Source of the DNA: Trichomonas vaginalis G3
Taxonomy: Eukaryota > Parabasalia > Trichomonadida > Trichomonadidae
Length of the DNA: 64,000 nt
NCBI RefSeq assembly: GCF_026262505.1
Contig: NC_067204.1
Location: 14,340,522-14,404,521, forward strand
Direction of reading: 5' to 3'
Shown: positions 50,343 to 60,644 of the stretch, in pieces
Numbering within the stretch: position 1 is the stretch's first letter
How the letters are laid out: each line of letters opens with the position of its first letter
Notes under the pieces: generated by a model
Database searches by the model: none
Seen by the model: only the letters and a program-made list of their open reading frames with translations
Told to the model about the DNA's origin: nothing
Program-made: the position numbers and the translations under genes

Positions 50343-53063
50343 TTAAAGCTTTGTGGCTTGTTCCTGGAAGAACTTGAGCTTGTTGAGATCAGCCTGGATT
50401 CTTGAGAAGAGACGTGTGAGGGAATTCTCATCGAAGTCGAGATCTACGATGCCATAAAGAGCACCGAGATGAGATGTGAAGAAATCGATAGCTCTCTGCT
50501 TTTCCTGCTCGACTTTCTGTTTAAGTTCCTTGAGCTCCTTCTGGTGCTGCGTCTCGATGTTCAACATCTTGACATTTGCGGCGGCAGCGGCGCTCTTCTG
50601 TTCCTTTGCTAACTTCTCCTGCATAAGCTGGGATTTGTTCTCTGCGGCTGTAACATTTCTTCTAAGGGAAATGTTTTCTTCATCAAGTTCTCTGATCTTT
50701 GCATCGAGTTGACCAATTGTTTCTTGGAACTGCTTTGTAAGGACGCAAGCCTTCTCAGCCTTCTCCTGCAACTCATTGATCTTAGCAGCGGATTCTGCCT
50801 GGTTGTCGTTCAATGACTTCATTGCGCACTGGAGATCGCTTTCGTGCTGTGCCTTCATTTCATTAACAACAGATTTAGCTTTCTTTCTTGTTTGTGAAAG
50901 CTTCTTTGATGTAGCATCAAGGGCATCCTGGAGCTCGTGGACTTGGTTGTAAAGAACTAACTCTGCCTTCTCATGCTTCTTGTGCATTTCTTCGATTTCT
51001 GCCTGTGAATTTTCCTTGAGCTGTGCAAGTTCTGTTCTGAGCTGCTCGTTTTCGGCAACCTTTTCTTGAAGGGCCTTCTGCATGCTCTTGACTGCCTGGC
51101 ATACTTCATCTGATGAATCTCTTGAAGCAATAGAAGCAACAGATGGAGTCTTTGGAGCTTCAATGACAGAAGCTGATGCAGAAGAAGATGTGTCGAGTTT
51201 AATTGGGTTTGTCTTCTTCTCTGTTGTTGTTGGAACTGTCTTCTTGATTCTGTCGATCTTGTCTTGTTCGTCCTTGAGAATTCTGTCTTGGTAAAGCTCA
51301 ACAGAGTTCTTGAGGTTCTCGTTTTCGTTCTTGAGATTTGTAATCTGAGACTTGAGATCTTCAATCTGCTTCTTGTACTGCTCTTCCTGTTGTGTCTTGC
51401 TGTTGAGCTCGTTTCTAGCAGCGACAAGAGCCATGTGGATCTCTCTGCGTGTATCCTTGAGGTGCTGGAGCTTCTTCTGAAGTGCATCGAAGAGCTCTGG
51501 AGCAGTAGAGATGTTCTCGATTCCGAGCTGCTTGAGGGAGTTGTTGATTGACTCCTTCTGGTCAGCGCTATCGACGAGGACATCGATCTGCTTCTTCAGG
51601 CGTTCGTTGATGAGGAAGAGAGCGGCAATGAGTGCGGCAAGATCCTTATCTTCTTCAGCAATCTTGTCGACAAGAGCCTTACGTCTCTCGAAGCATTCCT
51701 CTCCTGGTTCGAATAATTCTTGTGGAACAAAGAGTGGACCAAGGAACTTTAAGCATTCGTTAAGATTTTCAAGCTTGAAGCCTTCTTCAGCAAGGAACTT
51801 AAGGAATCCTTCATCAGCTGTGCAGAAAGCAATAGCATCGATCTTCTGTTCGTTGCATTCGAGGTTCTTCCACTCGCGCATGATAGAGAGAAGGAGATTG
51901 TAAGTTTCTGTGAACTTGGATCTGATTTCTTCGGAATCATTGAGCTTCTCAGCATTATCAGCTTCGAGCGCTTCGTTGTCTTCACGGAGTTTGTTGAGAT
52001 CCTTTGCGCATTCGTTGATGATGAGCTGGATCTTCTGTGTAGACTGGAAGTGATCGAAAGCAAGGATCTTGTTGATGCGTTCTGTAAGCTCCTCATCGAA
52101 TGGATACTTGATGGCCTTGATATCGAAATTATCTTCGAAGAGACGAGCTGTTAAAGCTGTGGCCTTCTTAGCCTTTGCAGCTAATGCGCTGTTATCAGCC
52201 TTAAGAGACTCGATCTCTTGTTCGTATTCAGCTGTTGCATTGTTAAGCTTCTGGACTAATGTGAAAAGCTTTTCACGTTCATCAGAGAGCTGTTCGAAGT
52301 CATTCTTCTGAACATTATATTGCTCCTGAAGATGGTCAATAGCTGCATGCAAATCTGTGCATTCGTCGGACTTTGCCTTGAGGGAATCTGTAAGAGAAGC
52401 ATTTTGGCTCTTCTGCTTTTGGATTTCTTCCTCAAGAGCAGCAATCTTCTCGGATTGGCCCTTATTTTCAAGGGCTAATTGCTCCTGAGCTGTGTTAAGA
52501 TCTGCATACTTCTGTGCTAATTGGTCAAGCTGTTCATTAAGCTTCTGGATCTTATCCTTACCTTTGGCTTGGATCTTCGTTAATTTATTGTTCTTTTCTA
52601 AGCAGATCTTGAGTTCGTTCTTAACATTAGAAAGTTCTTCTGCAAGTAAATCACGTTCCTTTCCATTATCAGCTGCGCTCTTCTTAGCGCGGGCAAGTTC
52701 CTTTGATTGTTTTTCAATTTGGGAGTTAAGGCGGATTCTTTCTTCCTCTGCTCTGTTTGTTAAATCAATAATCTGTGATTTAAGGGTAGATCTTGTTCTA
52801 TCACCGTTTTCGGTTGCCTTTTGGAGCTGAAGCTTAAGGTTGGTGATTTCATCATGGAGTCCATTAACCGTTGATGCTGTTTCAAGAGCCTGTGCAAGCT
52901 GATCGTTTGTAGTATCAAGGTTGGTTTGAAGTTGATGAATGATTTGACGAAGCTGTTCATTCTGAAGCTTCATTTCTTGTATTTGGAGAAGGTCTCCCTT
53001 TGTATGGCTGCCTTGTGAGCAACTCCAGTTACTCATGCTGCCTGATTGAGAAGCTGTATCCAT
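50343..53063 (-). CDS. Long coiled-coil protein
   Basis: The 906-residue protein is almost entirely coiled coil from about residue 28 to 860, with heptads rich in Leu, Glu, Lys and Gln. A less regular helical section lies around 305-500 (FDIKAIKYPFDEELTERINK and onward). A Ser/Pro/Thr-rich break is at about 615-660, and a short globular end (FFTSHLGALYGIVDLDFDENS) closes it. The N-terminus is Ser/Gly-rich. Such proteins act as tethers or cytoskeletal scaffolds (golgin, centrosomal or flagellar-root types). The subfamily cannot be told from composition, and database matches to myosin tails would be unspecific. An extended initiator lies 5-16 bases upstream of the start. Codon bias is strong, suggesting good expression. 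Several frames on the other strand are shadows. Confidence 0.85.
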   Translation of the reverse strand: MDTASQSGSMSNWSCSQGSHTKGDLLQIQEMKLQNEQLRQIIHQLQTNLDTTNDQLAQALETASTVNGLHDEITNLKLQLQKATENGDRTRSTLKSQIIDLTNRAEEERIRLNSQIEKQSKELARAKKSAADNGKERDLLAEELSNVKNELKICLEKNNKLTKIQAKGKDKIQKLNEQLDQLAQKYADLNTAQEQLALENKGQSEKIAALEEEIQKQKSQNASLTDSLKAKSDECTDLHAAIDHLQEQYNVQKNDFEQLSDEREKLFTLVQKLNNATAEYEQEIESLKADNSALAAKAKKATALTARLFEDNFDIKAIKYPFDEELTERINKILAFDHFQSTQKIQLIINECAKDLNKLREDNEALEADNAEKLNDSEEIRSKFTETYNLLLSIMREWKNLECNEQKIDAIAFCTADEGFLKFLAEEGFKLENLNECLKFLGPLFVPQELFEPGEECFERRKALVDKIAEEDKDLAALIAALFLINERLKKQIDVLVDSADQKESINNSLKQLGIENISTAPELFDALQKKLQHLKDTRREIHMALVAARNELNSKTQQEEQYKKQIEDLKSQITNLKNENENLKNSVELYQDRILKDEQDKIDRIKKTVPTTTEKKTNPIKLDTSSSASASVIEAPKTPSVASIASRDSSDEVCQAVKSMQKALQEKVAENEQLRTELAQLKENSQAEIEEMHKKHEKAELVLYNQVHELQDALDATSKKLSQTRKKAKSVVNEMKAQHESDLQCAMKSLNDNQAESAAKINELQEKAEKACVLTKQFQETIGQLDAKIRELDEENISLRRNVTAAENKSQLMQEKLAKEQKSAAAAANVKMLNIETQHQKELKELKQKVEQEKQRAIDFFTSHLGALYGIVDLDFDENSLTRLFSRIQADLNKLKFFQEQATKL

Positions 53064-53067
53064 GATT

Positions 53068-53079
53068 TAATGAAAATGA
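53068..53079 (-). promoter_or_regulatory. Extended initiator of the coiled-coil gene
   Basis: On the minus strand this reads TCATTTTCATTA, two initiator cores in tandem, placing the transcription start 8-14 bases before the ATG at 53063. Confidence 0.7.
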
Positions 53080-53694
53080 GATAAAGGGCACGTTTACAAT
53101 TATAATTCAGTGAATGTCGTTTACAATTTAATTTTTACATGTGGTTAATGTGTATTTATACATTACATCTAAAATACTGAATGTTTCACACTGTTAATTT
53201 GAAATTTCGTTTGGATTTAATTTCGTTACATTGATATCTAGCCGAAATAAATATTCCACACAGAGATTTGAAACTTATGCATTATATTTTACTCAAAAAT
53301 TAGGTATAATCTCGAAATCAAAAGTTAAATGCCTGTAATTAGATCATTTTAAATCCTATCAATATAATAATTTCTGCGTAACAGATCTATGAGACTTATT
53401 CATTTTGGTTGAATTCCGAGTCAGGCCATTTCATATTGTTATTTTCGATCAAATCTATCGGCGTGATGCAACGCGTTGCATACTTTAGTTTACAACTATT
53501 CAATTTTTATCAAAATGATAAACATTCTCAGCATACTTTTTATTATCGAAAGAATGATACAGAAATAACAAATATCATCTGAAATTCATCAACATATTGT
53601 TTAATTTACTTTAATGAATAATAAATAAAGAATAAAAGTTAAAATGACTGATTTTTTAATGAAAAAAATAACAGATTAAAAATAATAATAAAAA
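53080..53694. other. Spacer
   Basis: AT-rich; no gene or RNA seen between the coiled-coil promoter and the 3' end of the acidic serine-rich gene. Confidence 0.55.
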
Positions 53695-56600
53695 TTATAT
53701 ATCATCATCACTATCTTCGCTAAGGTTGTATTGGATTCCAAACTTCTTCAATTTCTCAATGAAATCTTGATTCAATTTCTTTGACGTATTCTTGTTTTCG
53801 TACTCATCTTCTTCATCAGATTCAGATTTCGGAATCAACTTTGGCGGAGACTTTCTAGTTGGTTTTGGATCGCTATCCATATCATCATCTTCGTCATCCT
53901 GCTCTGGAGGAGGCTTTTGATGTATATTTACAGAAATCTTTGGTTTGATTTCCTCAACTACGTCTTCCTCCTCTTCTTCTTCCGAATCAGAGTCATCAGG
54001 AAGGTTCTGTACAACACTCTTCATCGAATAAGTTTGATTTGCTGGTGTAACTAAGTATTGATCAATGTCATCATCAGAAGTTTCTTCTTCATCGTTTGTA
54101 TTGTGATTTACTTGTTTCTTGATTGGTTGCAACTCATTGTCCTCGTCGCCATAATTACGAGGTAAACTGGAGTTTGGATTTCTCTTTGATGTGTATGTCA
54201 CTTTTTGAACGTTTTCGGCTTTTTCTTCTTCCTCTTCTTCTTCAATTTTTGAATCATCTGAATCGAGTCCTAAATTCAAATCCAGCAATTTCTTCTTTGT
54301 CTTATCGATGTCATCTTCATCATCAGAGTCATTTAACACTGGTTTGTTCTGTCTCATTGGTGACATCTGTCCAGATGGTTTCGGAATTTCAGATGAAGTG
54401 AACTGAAGTTGTTTTTTATGTTGAGGCATCGGAGCTGATTCTTTTCTTGGCGAGTGTTTGATTACAGCGCTGACTTTCATTGGAGGCGCTGAGTATTCGA
54501 CAGCTTCATTGGAATCACTGGATTGTTCTGTTCTGATTTGGAATCTCTGTGGACTTGGATTTCCTTGTTCTTGATCTTCTTCTTCACTTTCATCGGAATC
54601 AATGATGAAGTTTTTGACTGGACGTGGTGGAGGTCTTGGTGTTGCTTTGTATGGTTTGTAGTTTTCTTCTTCCTCTTCTGTGTCTTCGTCTGTATCTTCT
54701 TCCTCTAAAATCTTCATCATTTCAGCTCTGTAATCTGGAAAAACTGTTTTTGATGGAGAAACTTTTTGTGGAGAATTCGATGACTTTGGAGAAACTTTTG
54801 GTTTTTCTTCTTCTGAATCATCTGAATCTTGTAACTTTGGTGAGACTTTTGGTGAAGAAACTGGCTTTGGAGATGTTGTCTTCTTATAATTTTGGTCATC
54901 TGAATCTTCTTTATCATTTTGCTTTGAATAATTCAATTTTGTTGAAATGATTCTGTTGATTTCTTCATCATCTGAATCCTCTTCATCTTCATCTTCATCA
55001 TAGATCTTCTGTGTTGTTGCAGATATCTTTGGTGAAATCTTTGGTGAAGTTGTCACTTTTTGTGATGTATTGAATGACTTTGATGGAGAAGAAACTTTTG
55101 GTTTTTCTTCTTCAATTGAATCATAATAATTAGATGTTATTTTTGGAGATACTTTGAAGGAGTTTGATGAAACAGGATTTGGCTTTTCTTCTTCATCTTC
55201 TTCCTCGGATTCATCGGAATCATGATACTTTGATGCTGTGAATTTAGGAGATGTCACTTTTTGTGATGTATTGAATGACCTTGATGGAGAAGAAACTTTT
55301 GGCTTTTCTTCTTCATCTTCTTCCTCGGATTCATCGGAATCATGATACTTTGATGCTGTGAATTTAGGAGATGTCACTTTTTGTGATGTATTGAATGACC
55401 TTGATGGAGAAGAAACTTTTGGCTTTTGTAATTCATCGGAATCAGAACTATCTGAATCTTTTGAGTGTAACAAAGATAAAGGAACTTGTTTAGGTTCAGG
55501 AAGTGTTATATCTTCTGATGAACTTGTTCCGAAAACTCCTCTCTTTGGACTTAACATTCTTGGAGTGTCATCATCTTCGTCATCATTAATTTGTTGTTTC
55601 TGAGGTGATTGTCTTGGAGATGGAATTGGAATTGGCTTCTCTATCTTTGGCTCTTCACTGCTTTCATCTGATTCTTTCTGTTCTTCATCAGAATCTTCTG
55701 ATTCTTCGAAATCAAAGATGGATTTCTTCTTTGTTTGTGGAGCTTTTGCAGAGAAAGGATTTCTTTGTAAAACTTGTGGAGAAAGAACAGGTGTTGGAAC
55801 TTCTTCATGGAAATCTTGTGTACTCTCCTCTTCTTCTTCTTCACTTTCATCTGAATCGGCTACTTTCTTGTTGTTTTGTGGCTTGTTGAGAAGAGATTTC
55901 TTGATGTTGTTGTAAAACTCTTCATCAGATTCATCGGAATCATCTTCTGTTGGTTTAATTCTCTCAGGAGACTTTGGTTTGAGCATTAATTCCTCTGGTC
56001 TGTTTTGTTCTCGCTTGGAAAGAGGAGAGGCTGGTTTTGAGGAGATAATTGGCCGGGGAACTTCACCTTTGTCACTTTTATCTTCTTCTTCTTCGCTTTC
56101 ATCAGAATCCAAAATCTTTGAAGGAATTGGCTTTCTTTGTGGAGAACTCTTCTGAGAAGCTGGTTTCTGAGGTGGAGATCTTGGAGGAGAGCGTGTTATC
56201 TTTACGTCTGGGGCCTTTTCCTCAACGAAAAACTCATCATCGGACTCTTCTTCCGTTGAATCTTCTTCGCTTGAAAAATTCTTTGGTTTTTCTGGAGACA
56301 AACTCAATTGTTTGTGTGCAAAGTGTTCGCGTGGATCAGAGACATCATCAGAAGATTCCTCGTCCTTCTTTGAGTCATCGTCATCTGTATCTTCTTCCTC
56401 TTCTACCTTTTTAACTGAAAGTGGACTGAAACTGTTCCTTTGGAGGTGTTCTTTGATGGATTCAAGGAGATCCTTGCTGGAATCCTTCTTCGTTGGTGTT
56501 GTCTGAATTGGTTTCTTTGGTTGTGGTGCTTCTTCTTCCTCTTCGGATGAAGAATCTTCGGAATCATCCATGTAAATATCTGATGGATGCTTGATACTTG

Positions 56601-57981
56601 GGGATTTCGGATTGGTATATGTTGGTTTCGTGATTTCTTGGGATTTGGCTGGACTCTGCTTCTTTTCTGGAGAACTTTTTCCAGATTTGTTCTTTTCTGA
56701 AGCAGTTGATGACATCTTCTGTGGTGATACTGGTTTAACTGGTGATTTAGCTGGTGAAGCCTTCTTCTGTGATGACTTGGAAGCTGTAGAAGATTTCAAT
56801 GGAATTATTGGCTCTTCATTTGAGTCTTCTTCCTCTTCTGATGAGTCGGAGTCTAATATTGGAGCAGTATAATGCTTAGCGGCTGGGCTAGACTTCTTTG
56901 GAGAAACATTATTTTGCTTGAATAAGATTTCATCGTTATTCTTATTCTTTTCTTCCTCAATAATGTGCTGAAGGTCATTAACAAGCTTAGTTAACTTCTC
57001 AATTTCATCTGTCAAAGCATCTGAAGCGAAATAATAACTTGGATCGCTGATTTTGAGTTTTAATGGCTTCTTTTGCTTTGTAAGCATTTCTGTATTTGGA
57101 ATTGTGTCTTGTTTTGGTGATGTTGCCGGTTTCTTGTTAAGGAATTTAAGAAATTCGTTCGAATCTGAATCTGAGTTATCGATATCATCCAAAAGCTTCT
57201 TATTTATCTCCATCTGTCTATTTGGTTTTTCTACAGATCTGTTGATTGAAGATTCGTATGGTTGTGGGATTGAAATCGAAGAAGACGTTTCAATTGCAGA
57301 AGAAATGTTTTTAATTGGTGATTTCTTCTTGGTTGTAATGCCAGGAACGATGAATGGGTTCTTAATTTCATGATGTAGCTCAGATTCTTCTGTGGAATCT
57401 AATGCTTCATTGTACAGCTTGGTTGTTGTTCTTGGAGTATATTTATTAGCAGAGAAAGCATCAGAACGTGAAGAAACGGAAATATTGAAAGATGGCATCG
57501 AAGATTCATCTTCTGATGATGTGGAAAGTGTTGGAATATTACGGATATTTGATACTGGTGTTGGCTTAACAGATGAATTTCTTGTTGAAGCAGCAGTTGT
57601 ATTTCTTGTTGTCGAGACTGAATTTGAGGTTGTTCTACGAGCAGAAGCTGTTCTATCTTCTCTTTGTGTTGTTTTCTTTGGAGCTTGACCCCATTTTGGC
57701 CTGTTTGAAAGAGAAATTGTTGGTTCCTTTTTAGATTTCTCTTCCAAATAGTTTTCGAACTTTTTATTCACGGTTTCCTGCTTCCTTTCACGCGCTGTCT
57801 TTGTATTATCGGAAGTTTTAGAGGCAGATGACGAGGCTCTTTCCTTTGATTTTGTAGAACTTCTCGATTTTGTTGAAGAATTGTTTGATCGGACTGGTCC
57901 TATCTCAAATGGTGGATTTTTGGCACTAGACTTAGTACTTTTGATATGAACGAAGCGAGAGTGAACTCCTCTATCGCTCAT
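53695..57981 (-). CDS. Nopp140-like acidic serine-rich, lysine/proline-rich protein
   Basis: This 1428-residue, low-complexity protein alternates acidic serine clusters (DSDESEEEDEEE, SSEEEEE) with basic Lys/Pro/Ser stretches (SPAKSPVKPVSPQK). This is the layout of Nopp140/treacle nucleolar phosphoproteins and of some microtubule-binding proteins. The acidic serine clusters are ideal casein kinase 2 sites. The conserved SRP40/Nopp140 C-terminal domain is not seen; instead it ends QDFIEKLKKFGIQYNLSEDSDDDI. The N-terminus (MSDRGVHSRFVHIKSTKSS) is basic. It could act in the nucleolus or on the cytoskeleton; this is inference from composition. An exact 120-bp internal duplication is present. Numerous open frames on the opposite strand are shadows of the repetitive codons. 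Confidence 0.8.
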   Translation of the reverse strand: MSDRGVHSRFVHIKSTKSSAKNPPFEIGPVRSNNSSTKSRSSTKSKERASSSASKTSDNTKTARERKQETVNKKFENYLEEKSKKEPTISLSNRPKWGQAPKKTTQREDRTASARRTTSNSVSTTRNTTAASTRNSSVKPTPVSNIRNIPTLSTSSEDESSMPSFNISVSSRSDAFSANKYTPRTTTKLYNEALDSTEESELHHEIKNPFIVPGITTKKKSPIKNISSAIETSSSISIPQPYESSINRSVEKPNRQMEINKKLLDDIDNSDSDSNEFLKFLNKKPATSPKQDTIPNTEMLTKQKKPLKLKISDPSYYFASDALTDEIEKLTKLVNDLQHIIEEEKNKNNDEILFKQNNVSPKKSSPAAKHYTAPILDSDSSEEEEDSNEEPIIPLKSSTASKSSQKKASPAKSPVKPVSPQKMSSTASEKNKSGKSSPEKKQSPAKSQEITKPTYTNPKSPSIKHPSDIYMDDSEDSSSEEEEEAPQPKKPIQTTPTKKDSSKDLLESIKEHLQRNSFSPLSVKKVEEEEDTDDDDSKKDEESSDDVSDPREHFAHKQLSLSPEKPKNFSSEEDSTEEESDDEFFVEEKAPDVKITRSPPRSPPQKPASQKSSPQRKPIPSKILDSDESEEEEDKSDKGEVPRPIISSKPASPLSKREQNRPEELMLKPKSPERIKPTEDDSDESDEEFYNNIKKSLLNKPQNNKKVADSDESEEEEEESTQDFHEEVPTPVLSPQVLQRNPFSAKAPQTKKKSIFDFEESEDSDEEQKESDESSEEPKIEKPIPIPSPRQSPQKQQINDDEDDDTPRMLSPKRGVFGTSSSEDITLPEPKQVPLSLLHSKDSDSSDSDELQKPKVSSPSRSFNTSQKVTSPKFTASKYHDSDESEEEDEEEKPKVSSPSRSFNTSQKVTSPKFTASKYHDSDESEEEDEEEKPNPVSSNSFKVSPKITSNYYDSIEEEKPKVSSPSKSFNTSQKVTTSPKISPKISATTQKIYDEDEDEEDSDDEEINRIISTKLNYSKQNDKEDSDDQNYKKTTSPKPVSSPKVSPKLQDSDDSEEEKPKVSPKSSNSPQKVSPSKTVFPDYRAEMMKILEEEDTDEDTEEEEENYKPYKATPRPPPRPVKNFIIDSDESEEEDQEQGNPSPQRFQIRTEQSSDSNEAVEYSAPPMKVSAVIKHSPRKESAPMPQHKKQLQFTSSEIPKPSGQMSPMRQNKPVLNDSDDEDDIDKTKKKLLDLNLGLDSDDSKIEEEEEEEKAENVQKVTYTSKRNPNSSLPRNYGDEDNELQPIKKQVNHNTNDEEETSDDDIDQYLVTPANQTYSMKSVVQNLPDDSDSEEEEEEDVVEEIKPKISVNIHQKPPPEQDDEDDDMDSDPKPTRKSPPKLIPKSESDEEDEYENKNTSKKLNQDFIEKLKKFGIQYNLSEDSDDDI
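55181..55427 (-). repeat. Exact 120-bp tandem duplication within the acidic gene
   Basis: Two copies of a 120-bp unit (40 residues, KVSSPSRSFNTSQKVTSPKF and onward), starting at 55181 and 55301, look identical base for base. A related diverged copy lies at about 55060-55110. Recent in-frame slippage or unequal exchange is the simplest cause. Confidence 0.9.
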
Positions 57982-58262
57982 TTTTGATGCCGTTTAATTA
58001 TTCCATTTATGATATTGTTTTCGAAGAATGGCACTATAAATATACTTGGTTTAACATTTCACACAAAAATCATGAAATTCATGTTCAAAATAAGCTTAAA
58101 GAAAAACATTTCAATATCATTGAACAATTGTACTTTCTCATCATGCTTGTTGTTGTATAAAATTCATATTAAAATACAGTAAAGAAGAAATTCAAAAAAA
58201 TAGATGTAAAATTTTATTGTTCACGGATTGATAATATATATTTATGATAAGTTTGAATATTC

Positions 58263-60644
58263 TCAAATAGAAAACCCTAAGACAATTACTATCAAATTGA
58301 TTTTTAACTCCCTACTCCATCCAAAGCATTCATAAAACTTACTAATGTCAACAATTAAACATTTGCTAACGCAACTAATTCCATTCCAAGAAAATCCAGG
58401 ACTACATTTATCACACTTCGTCTGAGAACTGCATTCATCACAATTACACATGCATCTCACGCATTCCCTTTTTGAATTTGAATAATAACCTTTTTCACAA
58501 TTTTGAACGCATATAGACCCTTGAAGAAAATATCCTTCATAACAAGAGGTACAAAAGTTTGGTAATATACTACATGATGAACAATTCCTACTGCATTCAT
58601 GACAGATGTTATGATTATCACCATAATTGTGATCATTACACTTTGGTTGGCATTTGCCATTTTGTAAATAAAAAGATTCTTCACATTTAATACATTCTGT
58701 TTGAGATTGACAGTTTTTACAATTTACGGCGCAATTCTTGCATATGTTTTCATTTCCAAAATAATAATCACCACAATTATTCAAGCACTGGTGAAGATCT
58801 TGTCTAGAATTATATTCTCCTGTGCAAGAAAGGCATTGATTGCTATATGGTCCAGAACATTCGTAACAAGAGCTTTGACAAAATTCACATCTTCTAATGG
58901 TTTCATTAAGATAATAGTTTGAACCGCATGAAGAAACACACTCTGTATCTTTCAGGTAATATCCATCTGTGCATTTACTGCATTTTGTAGCACTTTCATT
59001 ACATTCTGTACATTTTTCATCACATGGTTCACAAATTTTTGTAATGTGATTTGCAAAGAATCCAAGATTACATGATCTCACGCATGTATTTCCTTGCAAA
59101 TAATATCCATCTCTGCAGCTTGTGCAATTTGTCGATGAAAAATCGCATTCCTTGCACGGGTAATTGCAATAATAACATCGATTTTGGCCTTTTGGAAAGT
59201 ATTTTCCTGGGCTACATTCCCTAGCGCATTTGTTATTGTCCAAATAATAACCATTTTTGCAAGAATAGCAATATGATAAACTGTCACATGATTGGCATGT
59301 GTTATTGCATGCATCACATATTCGGGTACTATAATTTGGGAATGTTCCCATGTTGCAATCTTTTTTGCATTTATCTTTATATAAAAAGTAACCTTCTGAA
59401 CACCCGGTACACGAATATTTTGAAGTGCATTGTGAGCATGGATAGTCACATCCGGTACAAATAATATAGCCAGAATTATAGTATCCATTAATACAATTAG
59501 TTACTCTACATGTGAAGTTAAACACTTCACTTTTTTGACCATACAAATCTTTAGCATAAATATTACATGTATAAACCTCATTGATTCGAAGGTTTCTTGA
59601 AACTGAAACATTATCGACTATAACTAACTCTGATCCATTACATTCAAAATTTTTGTTATATTCCATTTGGTTTATTATTAAAGTTACATTTTCTTCATCT
59701 TTGATTTTAGCTTTAAAACTAAAAATTTCTGGATATGTATAATTCTCTTTAAAGCTCGAAAGTACTGTGAGGCGAGGGAGATTTTTATTAATAACTGGAA
59801 CGTGGAGTGTGTATGATCCATCTAAATCTTTAAGAATATAGGTGATATTGTAAAATCCTAATGGAGATTTAGGTAAATTAATTGTATCATTCAAAAAGTA
59901 CGTGTCTCCATTATCAATAAGATTTGTGAAATTTTTGTCTTCAATTTGAAGAATTCTTTCACTATAACCATATCTATCCTTTTGTATATAATTTGTTTTC
60001 CTAGTAATATTAAATACGGAGTTTTTAACTGTTGAATCAATAGAAAGTTGAATAATAAATTGGCTGCCTGTGTCCTGGTGTTCGTCAATTGGAACTAAAA
60101 GATTAATTTGATGGGTAACATATTGGCCGAAGCCGACACAGTATGTGTAATTCTGAGTTTCTCCTGCTTGTATTGTGCGATTATTCCAAACAAAATTAAA
60201 TCCTATCCATTTAGGATCAAAGTAAGCAGACCACGGATCTATAAATTTAATAGCACTATCCCAATATTGAGAAAAATAGTCGACATTTGTTACAAACTTG
60301 GAATTATTAACATAAAAATTCACATCACCTTTATGACCAACAAACAGTATACCTTTTTTCCCATTAATATCCAAGCAAATTATATTCCCATCTCCATTAA
60401 TTGCAATAAACGAAAAAACTAACAAATCAAAATTAACAGATGAATTTCTACGATTTTCAACTTGATTTGTTATTTTAAGATATTGAACCCCATCAATTTT
60501 TTTCATAATTGAAACATATTTCAAAGTCTTGAATGATGATAGATCTTTGTCTTTTATATTTCCACAATTGTCCCAAATAATGTATAGTGTTATTAATGCG
60601 CAGACCAATATCAACACCACCAACAGTAAATATTGTTTCTCCAT
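58263..60644 (-). CDS. Furin-repeat cysteine-rich surface protein
   Basis: The 793-residue protein starts with a hydrophobic segment (LLLVVLILVCALITLYIIW, about 5-24) that serves as signal peptide or anchor. An N-glycosylation-rich ectodomain (about 25-370) has few cysteines. About eight furin-like/GF-receptor-type Cys-rich repeats (about 385-770) follow, each reading like CxxCxxxCxxCxxGYYLxxxxCxxxC. The last residues (LKINLIVIVLGFSI) are hydrophobic but end after only about 12 residues. Relatives I recall have a full membrane span and short tail, so this C-terminus may be shortened. Trichomonads have many such surface proteins, of unknown ligand. The ATG at 60644 is the one directly before the signal segment. 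Confidence 0.8.
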   Translation of the reverse strand: MEKQYLLLVVLILVCALITLYIIWDNCGNIKDKDLSSFKTLKYVSIMKKIDGVQYLKITNQVENRRNSSVNFDLLVFSFIAINGDGNIICLDINGKKGILFVGHKGDVNFYVNNSKFVTNVDYFSQYWDSAIKFIDPWSAYFDPKWIGFNFVWNNRTIQAGETQNYTYCVGFGQYVTHQINLLVPIDEHQDTGSQFIIQLSIDSTVKNSVFNITRKTNYIQKDRYGYSERILQIEDKNFTNLIDNGDTYFLNDTINLPKSPLGFYNITYILKDLDGSYTLHVPVINKNLPRLTVLSSFKENYTYPEIFSFKAKIKDEENVTLIINQMEYNKNFECNGSELVIVDNVSVSRNLRINEVYTCNIYAKDLYGQKSEVFNFTCRVTNCINGYYNSGYIICTGCDYPCSQCTSKYSCTGCSEGYFLYKDKCKKDCNMGTFPNYSTRICDACNNTCQSCDSLSYCYSCKNGYYLDNNKCARECSPGKYFPKGQNRCYYCNYPCKECDFSSTNCTSCRDGYYLQGNTCVRSCNLGFFANHITKICEPCDEKCTECNESATKCSKCTDGYYLKDTECVSSCGSNYYLNETIRRCEFCQSSCYECSGPYSNQCLSCTGEYNSRQDLHQCLNNCGDYYFGNENICKNCAVNCKNCQSQTECIKCEESFYLQNGKCQPKCNDHNYGDNHNICHECSRNCSSCSILPNFCTSCYEGYFLQGSICVQNCEKGYYSNSKRECVRCMCNCDECSSQTKCDKCSPGFSWNGISCVSKCLIVDISKFYECFGWSRELKINLIVIVLGFSI

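Noticed and set aside
53695-57981. True Nopp140/NOLC1 orthology for the acidic serine-rich protein
   Set aside because: Only composition matches; the conserved C-terminal domain is not present.
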